Shown: piece after piece, positions 21,575-26,944 of the stretch
How positions within the stretch are numbered: position 1 is the first letter of the stretch
How the letters are laid out: each line of letters begins with the position of its first letter
IMG/VR virus record: IMGVR_UViG_3300005613_000346
Coordinates: 1-26,944 of that record
Strand: one strand, 5' to 3'
Origin: a virus
DNA length: 26,944 nucleotides
The notes under the pieces: generated by a model
Databases searched by the model: none
The model's input: only the letters and a program-made list of their open reading frames with translations
What the model was told of the DNA's origin: nothing
Program-made: the position numbers and the translations under genes

Positions 21575-22735
21575 TTATATTATCATAATTCTTGGTGTAA
21601 ACGCTCCCCATGTTGGATTTCCTATTTTAACTACCCCTTTATAATTAGTTTCATAATAATCATAAGCAAATATTGCACTAGGAGTTGTTGCTCCTGGAAA
21701 ATAATCTATTCGTGGATAAGGAACTCCAGTTCCTGCATAGGTTGCATATTTATCTATCTCAAAATTATTAATAATTTTTGTTATAGAGCTTCCTGAAATT
21801 GATAATTGCTCTGCATATAAATTTTTTCCATCTCTATTATAAAAGAAAATAATAGCTCTTTCTTCACTTTCAACACTTATTGATATATAATTAGCTCTTG
21901 TTGCAAAATTTAATCCTTCATAAATTAAAATATCATCATCTTCACTTAAAGTTAAACCGCTTCTAGTCATCAGCTTAACTCGTAAATCCCAATTATTGTC
22001 TCCTGAATCATATCTTAAATATGCAATTAAGCATTTTGTTGAATTAAGACAAACTACATCAGCAGACCATTCTGCGTTTGAAGTACTAAAATCTATAAAA
22101 GAACCTAGTGTTACAGTTGTCCCTGATAATGAAAATAAAATCACTTGTTCATATCCATTTACTCCTGATTGTAATGTTATTATTCCATAAGTTCCATCAA
22201 AATTTTCAACTCTTGCAAATGTTTTAGACCTTGTTCCCGTTGTATTAGCGACAGCACCCCAAGAAAATGTTTGTGCTACTTTATTAACAGTCGCAGCAGC
22301 GACATAAACTAATTTATTTCCACTTCTAGCTGAACCAACAACTACAACAGTTGAATCATCCATTGAACATATATCATTATAATTTCCTGGTACAGAAGAA
22401 TATGAATTAGCTCCAGTACTTAAAACTACACCACTCATTGAAAAACACTTACAACCACAAGTATAATCACCACTTTGTTTATACATAACAACTCCATTAT
22501 CATCATCCAATCTTGTAACTCCTACTATACTAGTAGTACCTCCTGGAGAAAAAACTGATAATTCAGAACCTAATGTTGGGGCTAAACCACTTACAGAGCC
22601 ACAAATTACATATCCTTGAGTTCCTCTAGTATAAGCAACAACAAAATGATTTTGGTCTATTCCAGCAACATCAATGTTATAAGGAAATGCTGTATTATCT
22701 ATAAAATCTGTTCTTGAGCCTAATGTAATAGCCAT
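21575..22735 (-). CDS. Predicted β-propeller virion protein (tail appendage)
   Basis: A 386-residue β-rich protein with repeated blade-like units of about 45-55 residues: LDDDNGVVMYK, MDDSTVVVVGSAR, NSTKCLIAYLRYD, SEERAIIFFYNRDG and a closing FAYDYY. The pattern of an Asp-containing turn, then a hydrophobic strand, then TLG- or LSG-type connectors matches phage β-propeller proteins of tail or receptor-binding structures. An unusual Cys cluster (CGCKC, about residues 92-96) sits in one blade. The start is two bases after the 171-residue gene. Receptor binding is possible, not shown. Confidence 0.65.
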   Translation of the reverse strand: MAITLGSRTDFIDNTAFPYNIDVAGIDQNHFVVAYTRGTQGYVICGSVSGLAPTLGSELSVFSPGGTTSIVGVTRLDDDNGVVMYKQSGDYTCGCKCFSMSGVVLSTGANSYSSVPGNYNDICSMDDSTVVVVGSARSGNKLVYVAAATVNKVAQTFSWGAVANTTGTRSKTFARVENFDGTYGIITLQSGVNGYEQVILFSLSGTTVTLGSFIDFSTSNAEWSADVVCLNSTKCLIAYLRYDSGDNNWDLRVKLMTRSGLTLSEDDDILIYEGLNFATRANYISISVESEERAIIFFYNRDGKNLYAEQLSISGSSITKIINNFEIDKYATYAGTGVPYPRIDYFPGATTPSAIFAYDYYETNYKGVVKIGNPTWGAFTPRIMII

Positions 22736-22736
22736 A

Positions 22737-23252
22737 TTATTCGTAATAAAACTTATCTACTATAAAGTACAACTGAATAACTAACCCTTGCGTTCCTGTT
22801 CCTATCGAATCTAAATTAACTTTAATTTGGTCATATCTTACAAATGAATTATACCTCGAATCTACAACTGGTTGATTAACTGCATTTTCAGAACCGAACT
22901 CATTTGCATCTACTGTTAGCCATCCTGCTAAAATATCATTTGCATTTTTATCTTCTAAAGATACTTCTACTACTCCTGATGTTGAAGCTGTTGTTACAAA
23001 TGCTTGAGCTGCTACCAATCTTCCATCAAAAGGAATTGTTATTGTTACTTTATTATCTCCTGTTTCTAAATCAGTACTAGGTTCATAAACAATAACTTCA
23101 ATCTGCCTATAAGTAGCATTTGGGTCTGTAACTGTATCTTGGTTATAAATATCCTGTCTTAATATTTCATCTACCAAACTTCTTTCTGTTCTAATAGGAA
23201 TACCAAGATATTCTTGCTGAACTGGCTCTAAAAAATCATTTATATTATTCAT
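22737..23252 (-). CDS. Virion structural protein, 171 aa
   Basis: A 171-residue protein with a helical N-terminus and a β-sandwich-like remainder: ITIPFDGRLVAAQAFVTTAST (about 70-90), VEVSLEDKNANDIL and a late VIQLYFIVDKFYYE strand. Such IPFDGRI-type domains occur in phage head/tail and decoration proteins. Its first 8 bases overlap the nozzle gene, so it is co-translated with it. Could be a tail-fibre adaptor or a decoration protein. Confidence 0.6.
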   Translation of the reverse strand: MNNINDFLEPVQQEYLGIPIRTERSLVDEILRQDIYNQDTVTDPNATYRQIEVIVYEPSTDLETGDNKVTITIPFDGRLVAAQAFVTTASTSGVVEVSLEDKNANDILAGWLTVDANEFGSENAVNQPVVDSRYNSFVRYDQIKVNLDSIGTGTQGLVIQLYFIVDKFYYE

Positions 23253-25164
23253 GTTCTAATATTAATTTTCTGATAATTGGTTCATCAGCTTTATCACCAA
23301 TATGCTTAATTCTATATTGAAATAAATTAACATCTTGTTTTTTAATCGGAAATCTAGTTATTGGAGACTTCATTCCATCAATAGTTTTCCAATTACCTTT
23401 TTCAGACAATCTTTTATCAAATCTATATTGAAATTTACAATTATCTAATCTTTCTCCAACTAAATACATATTTTTTACTGCTCTCCTATCATAACTTTCT
23501 CTATACCCTTTTGCCCCTCTTGCTAAATCGTAGGGATGACTTTCAACATCCAAAACGATAGGACTTCCAGGTGTCCCAGCACTCTCATATCCATCTGTAT
23601 TTCCTTCATTTGCTTGCCAAACTTGTCCATCATTATCTCCAAAATAAAGACTTGTAGAATTACTTATTGTAAGTAAATTCATTATTTTTGCTGGATGAGT
23701 GAAACTCCAAGCTCCTAACCAACGATTGGTTATAGCATTAAAAACTAAATAACAATGGTCTATATTAATATTTTCATTTTTATTTTCTACTGCTCCAATA
23801 TAAGCAACATATAAATGATTAATAACTCCAGCAACAACTGTTTGACCTGCAGTCATACCATCAATATAAGGTTGAACTGGCTCTGAAATTATTTTTGGTT
23901 CAGCATCAGCTAATGAATTATATGAATAAAATCCTTTTTTAGAATTTTTTATTCCATCATTAAAAAATATCATTTGTCCTGAAACAACCTGAATACAATC
24001 TTTACTATTAGCTCCAATATTATCAGTTAAGTTCTTAATACCATTTGCTGCTACTGGGACAATAGTTCTTGAAATAGAGCTATTTTTAAAAAGAAATAAT
24101 GCTCCTCTATATTTTTGCCCTGCTATTAATTCTTCTCCATCACCTAAATTAACAGAAACATTATTATTTCTATTCCATTTTATTTCATAATCATCACTAT
24201 CATTTTTATATGGAATATCCGACCAAAGAATATCACTTTCATATCCTTCAATTCCTATTAAAAATAGAGAACTTCCATAAGCTACAATATCATTAGCTGG
24301 AAGAGAAAATTGGACAGTTAAAGACCCTTCTTCATCTGTTACAGCACCTAAACCAGCGGTTGAATAAACTATAGTTGTTGAAGTTACCGCAGTTACTGTA
24401 AATGTTCCATTATAACCACTAGGGGCTAAATCAGAAACAGTAATTTCATCTCCAACCACTACCCCATGACCTGATGGAACAGTTAATGTAACCAATGGGT
24501 CTGCATAAGAAACTGCAGATATTTCTACAGTATTTAAAAGATTAGTTGTTCCCCAAGTGATACCATCTGCGGAACTTTTTATTTCATCTCCATTCGTAGC
24601 AAAACAATAACTAATAAAATTTTCAAATCTCATTTTAACACTCGGAGTAAATCCTTTTTTAGCTAAAGTCCACCCAGCAGAATAATACATTATCTTAGAG
24701 AATGTAATTGTTCCAGTAGTTGTTGTTAAAGCTCCTAATCCTGTAACTTCATATTCAATTTCAGTCGCAGTTACCGCAGTAACAGTAGCAGTTACATTAT
24801 ATCCACTAGGGACAAGACCCGATACTACAATTATATCACCTGCAACAATACCATGACCTGAAGCAACTGTAAGAGTTATAGTAGGGTCTGAATAAGAAGC
24901 GTTTGTTATAGCAACTGTATCATTAATTACTGATAAAGGAACTCTTGTTCCACCATCCTTAACAAAATCAAAAAGACCTAATAAATCATTACTAGACACT
25001 ATTTGAGAACCAAAGATTTTATAGCCTTTTCTTTTTCTTAAAGAACCAGGCTGTTTTTCCATATCAGCATTTAAAGCTTTATATAGAGCTGTTGGTTTAT
25101 TACTTATAATAATATCTTCATTGAATCCAGCAAGAACTTCTTGCCAAACATATTGTTTTAACAT
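23245..25164 (-). CDS. Tail nozzle/stabilisation-like protein, 639 aa
   Basis: A 639-residue β-rich protein. The N-terminus (ALYKALNADM, PGSLRKRKGY, about 26-48) matches the entry segment of short-tailed phage tail-tube B/stabilisation proteins, and the body (about 285-560) shows propeller-like blades (NDIVAYGSSLFLIG, GQMIFFNDGI, HLYVAYIG, CYLVFNAITNRWLG, SLYFGDNDGQVW). Two closely related β-domains of about 70 residues (about 84-155 and 213-284) are inserted. Its ATG overlaps the stop of the adaptor gene by one base (TAATG). Role: distal tail tube or nozzle; inferred from pattern and gene order. Confidence 0.75.
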   Translation of the reverse strand: MLKQYVWQEVLAGFNEDIIISNKPTALYKALNADMEKQPGSLRKRKGYKIFGSQIVSSNDLLGLFDFVKDGGTRVPLSVINDTVAITNASYSDPTITLTVASGHGIVAGDIIVVSGLVPSGYNVTATVTAVTATEIEYEVTGLGALTTTTGTITFSKIMYYSAGWTLAKKGFTPSVKMRFENFISYCFATNGDEIKSSADGITWGTTNLLNTVEISAVSYADPLVTLTVPSGHGVVVGDEITVSDLAPSGYNGTFTVTAVTSTTIVYSTAGLGAVTDEEGSLTVQFSLPANDIVAYGSSLFLIGIEGYESDILWSDIPYKNDSDDYEIKWNRNNNVSVNLGDGEELIAGQKYRGALFLFKNSSISRTIVPVAANGIKNLTDNIGANSKDCIQVVSGQMIFFNDGIKNSKKGFYSYNSLADAEPKIISEPVQPYIDGMTAGQTVVAGVINHLYVAYIGAVENKNENINIDHCYLVFNAITNRWLGAWSFTHPAKIMNLLTISNSTSLYFGDNDGQVWQANEGNTDGYESAGTPGSPIVLDVESHPYDLARGAKGYRESYDRRAVKNMYLVGERLDNCKFQYRFDKRLSEKGNWKTIDGMKSPITRFPIKKQDVNLFQYRIKHIGDKADEPIIRKLILEHE

Positions 25165-26504
25165 TAGCTTTTTAATGTTCCTCTACGACTGTCAGGATAA
25201 AGCTTAATCGCTGGCTTTAAAGCTGTTTCCGTAGGAGATACATCTTTAGATTTATATTTTAATAACTGATAATTAAACTTTTGGTCTAATGATTGAGCAT
25301 CTTTTTCTCCTTTTTTCTCTGCAATCGCTGCTCTCAAAAAACTTATATATAAATGAGGAGGAAATGCTAATTCATCTGAATCTAAGGTAATATTTGTATA
25401 TTGTTTAGAATATAAAATTTCTATTGTCTTCGCATCATCAGACGAATCTATTAAAGTATTAATATAAAGATACCCATCATTTACAGATACTAAATCAGGA
25501 ACTCCTGTATTAGGGTCGTACCAAACTTCATCTCCTGTGGAGTGAGTTGAACTTATGCTTGTTACTCCTGATAGAACATTTGTGCTTCTATCATTAGCTG
25601 TATAATCAATTGAATCATCTCCAATTGTTATAGACCCTTCGTCAGGCAAATCAGAAGAATCTTCTACAGTTATAGTTGTATCAACTAAGGCAACATCTGC
25701 TGCTAAAGCTGTATTAACAGAACTGCCTAATTCTGATAAAAAATTATCAAAAGTTGTTAAAGCCATTTTTTCTCCATCACATTTAGCATAAAGAACACTA
25801 CTTATAGTTAATTGCTCTTTAAAGTATGAAGAAATATCATATTTAGTTTGTCCTACAGCAGTCTCTATCGTTAATGTTCCAAATTCATCTTTCCAATTAA
25901 TTTTTTCTTCTCTAATTAAATCATCTGCTTCAGTAACTATATCATTCAAAAAGTCTTCTGTTATATCAGGGTCTCCATCAAAAACATTCTGCCTAGACAT
26001 AGCTACTCTTTTTATATAACCTCTTGTTCTTCTATCGTTTTTATCGTATTTTATGATTTCCCAATAATCTTGATATGCTGCTGCTCCTGCCTCATTCCAA
26101 AATCTTGCTTTACCAAAACCAGTAGAATTAGTTGTATCTTCATAAGTAGTAATAAGAGCTTCAGCATCAATATCAACTTTTGCTAATTCTGCATAAGTTC
26201 CTGTAGCTGTAGTAGCTCTCATAAATTGAAGTTGATTTGCGTTTAATAAATATACTGGAGTTCCTGCTGGATGGTCTTTGGTTACAGCCCCAACAGTTAA
26301 AACATTGCTAGTAGCACTTGTGAAAACAACAATCTCTGAATTTTCATCACCAAAATTACCAAATAAAACATATTTATTAGAGCCAGTAAATCTTTCATCT
26401 GAAAGAACAGCAATTGTTGTATCAGTAGATTCCATTAATTCAGTAATTTGAGTAAATGGAGTTCCCGCATTGATTATTCTTTGATTTTTAAATTTTAGAA
26501 TCAT
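25164..26504 (-). CDS. Head-tail adaptor-like virion protein, 446 aa
   Basis: A 446-residue protein. A helical segment with FLNDIVTEADDLIREEKINW (about 180-205) and a C-terminal helical part (LAFPPHLYISFLRAAIAEKKG, about 375-400) resemble phage adaptor/neck proteins that bridge portal and tail. Two small β-domains of virion type flank it: about 25-85 (TTIAVLSDERF, ENSEIVVFTSA) and about 262-325 (TTITVEDSSDLP, DSIDYTAND). It is immediately followed by the nozzle gene with a one-base overlap, as in short-tailed phages. No SD; the leader is AATATAAGATT. Confidence 0.7.
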   Translation of the reverse strand: MILKFKNQRIINAGTPFTQITELMESTDTTIAVLSDERFTGSNKYVLFGNFGDENSEIVVFTSATSNVLTVGAVTKDHPAGTPVYLLNANQLQFMRATTATGTYAELAKVDIDAEALITTYEDTTNSTGFGKARFWNEAGAAAYQDYWEIIKYDKNDRRTRGYIKRVAMSRQNVFDGDPDITEDFLNDIVTEADDLIREEKINWKDEFGTLTIETAVGQTKYDISSYFKEQLTISSVLYAKCDGEKMALTTFDNFLSELGSSVNTALAADVALVDTTITVEDSSDLPDEGSITIGDDSIDYTANDRSTNVLSGVTSISSTHSTGDEVWYDPNTGVPDLVSVNDGYLYINTLIDSSDDAKTIEILYSKQYTNITLDSDELAFPPHLYISFLRAAIAEKKGEKDAQSLDQKFNYQLLKYKSKDVSPTETALKPAIKLYPDSRRGTLKS

Positions 26505-26547
26505 AATCTTATATTATATTATTGAAATCATATTGCTATTAATTGTT

Positions 26548-26944
26548 TTATAGATAAGCACATACTGCACGAATTGTGGCTGGATAACCACTTCCTCCAC
26601 CCAAAAAATAAATATTACTAATACTATTCAAAGCCGACATTGCGTTTAAATAATAAGTGTCTTTTGTAGTTAAACTCAAAACTCTTTCTTTTGATAAATG
26701 TATATCTACTCCTGTAAGAGAAACAGGTTGAACCATTACTTTAAAGTAGCTATCACTAAAAGAGTTATTAGCGGTTGAAAGACCAACCCATCCTTGAAGT
26801 TGTGCTGAAGATGAATGACCAATTCTAAAAAGAACATCAAACGAGGTTATCCAAATGCCAATTGGAATGTTTATACTAAAACTTCCAAGATTATATACGG
26901 TGCCATTAGCTGGACTTGATTGACCACTATCACTTGAAAGAATT
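26548..26944 (-). CDS. Virion structural protein, C-terminal part (5' end outside window)
   Basis: The frame is open from the right edge to TAA at 26548; 131 codons are visible and no start is needed inside. The product is β-rich with Ser/Gly/Asn-rich loops (TVYNLGSFSINIPIGIW, LQGWVGLSTANN, IYFLGGGSGYP) and ends ATIRAVCAYL, typical of a tail or capsid surface protein. An internal ATG at 26736 would give only 62 residues and lacks an SD, so the long partial frame is preferred. Lies 43 bases upstream of the adaptor-like gene. Confidence 0.65.
   Translation of the reverse strand, partial: ILSSDSGQSSPANGTVYNLGSFSINIPIGIWITSFDVLFRIGHSSSAQLQGWVGLSTANNSFSDSYFKVMVQPVSLTGVDIHLSKERVLSLTTKDTYYLNAMSALNSISNIYFLGGGSGYPATIRAVCAYL

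Noticed and set aside
26548-26736. Complete 62-residue gene starting at the ATG at 26736
   Set aside because: The same frame is open to the right edge and reads as a continuous β-rich structural protein, so this is the end of a larger gene.
1-26944. Bacteroidota host because genes lack SDs
   Set aside because: Promoters show TTGACA and TATAAT rather than the TTTG/TAnnTTTG pattern, and some genes do have strong SDs.
1-26944. TGA recoded as Trp or Gly
   Set aside because: TGA ends several well-placed genes (helicase, VRR-NUC, RHH-like) exactly at overlaps with the next start, and Trp is encoded by TGG.

Overview
The window is part of a strongly AT-rich, tailed-phage genome (free phage or prophage). 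Every gene I can support lies on the minus strand, so transcription runs from high to low coordinates. The late proteins point to a short-tailed (podovirus-like) virion: a head-tail adaptor-like protein, a nozzle or tail-stabilisation-like protein, two coiled-coil or helical putative internal virion proteins, and a 2149-residue polyvalent ejection protein. They are followed by a holin and a C39-like cysteine peptidase. Capsid, portal and terminase genes are not seen and probably lie beyond the right edge. The host is a low-GC bacterium using the standard stops (TAA, TAG and TGA all end genes). Exact TTGACA and TATAAT promoter boxes argue against Bacteroidota and fit an AT-rich Bacillota/Mollicutes-type or Patescibacteria-type host; this is inference.

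Region by region, in transcription order. (1) 26944-11989: structural and lysis operon, ending at a 12-bp GNRA-loop terminator (11950-11977). (2) 11948-6807: a new promoter and a structured leader precede a DNA-metabolism and accessory operon: a possible DNA-binding protein, a PD-(D/E)XK exonuclease, an acidic-tailed protein that may be its ssDNA partner, small unknowns, a HIT hydrolase, a membrane coiled-coil protein, a Fic AMP-transferase, and a DNA methyltransferase. (3) 6785-5915: a mostly non-coding region. It holds two small hydrophobic proteins (55 and 29 aa), a perfect TTGACA-16-TATAAT promoter, a leader with mutually exclusive terminator and antiterminator folds, long hairpins, tetranucleotide repeats and a tandem operator. 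(4) 5914-573: a replication/repair-type operon with a ribbon-helix-helix-like protein, a DUF559-like nuclease, a frameshifted RNase H, an SNF2 helicase, zinc-ribbon proteins, a HAD phosphatase and a VRR-NUC nuclease. (5) 530-1: a small unit with its own extended -10 promoter, encoding an HNH-like protein and two Cys-rich proteins.

One global feature stands out. Almost every gene lacks a Shine-Dalgarno (SD) sequence and starts after an A/T-rich leader. The three leftmost genes instead carry strong AGGAGG or GGAGG sites, one of them with a TTG start. The leader RNA at about 6604-6509 exposes a CCUCC stretch that could pair with such sites. The most unusual parts of the window are the intergenic RNA region at 5.9-6.8 kb, the Fic/HIT cassette, the two-frame RNase H, and a membrane peptide gene with no ATG, GTG or TTG start.
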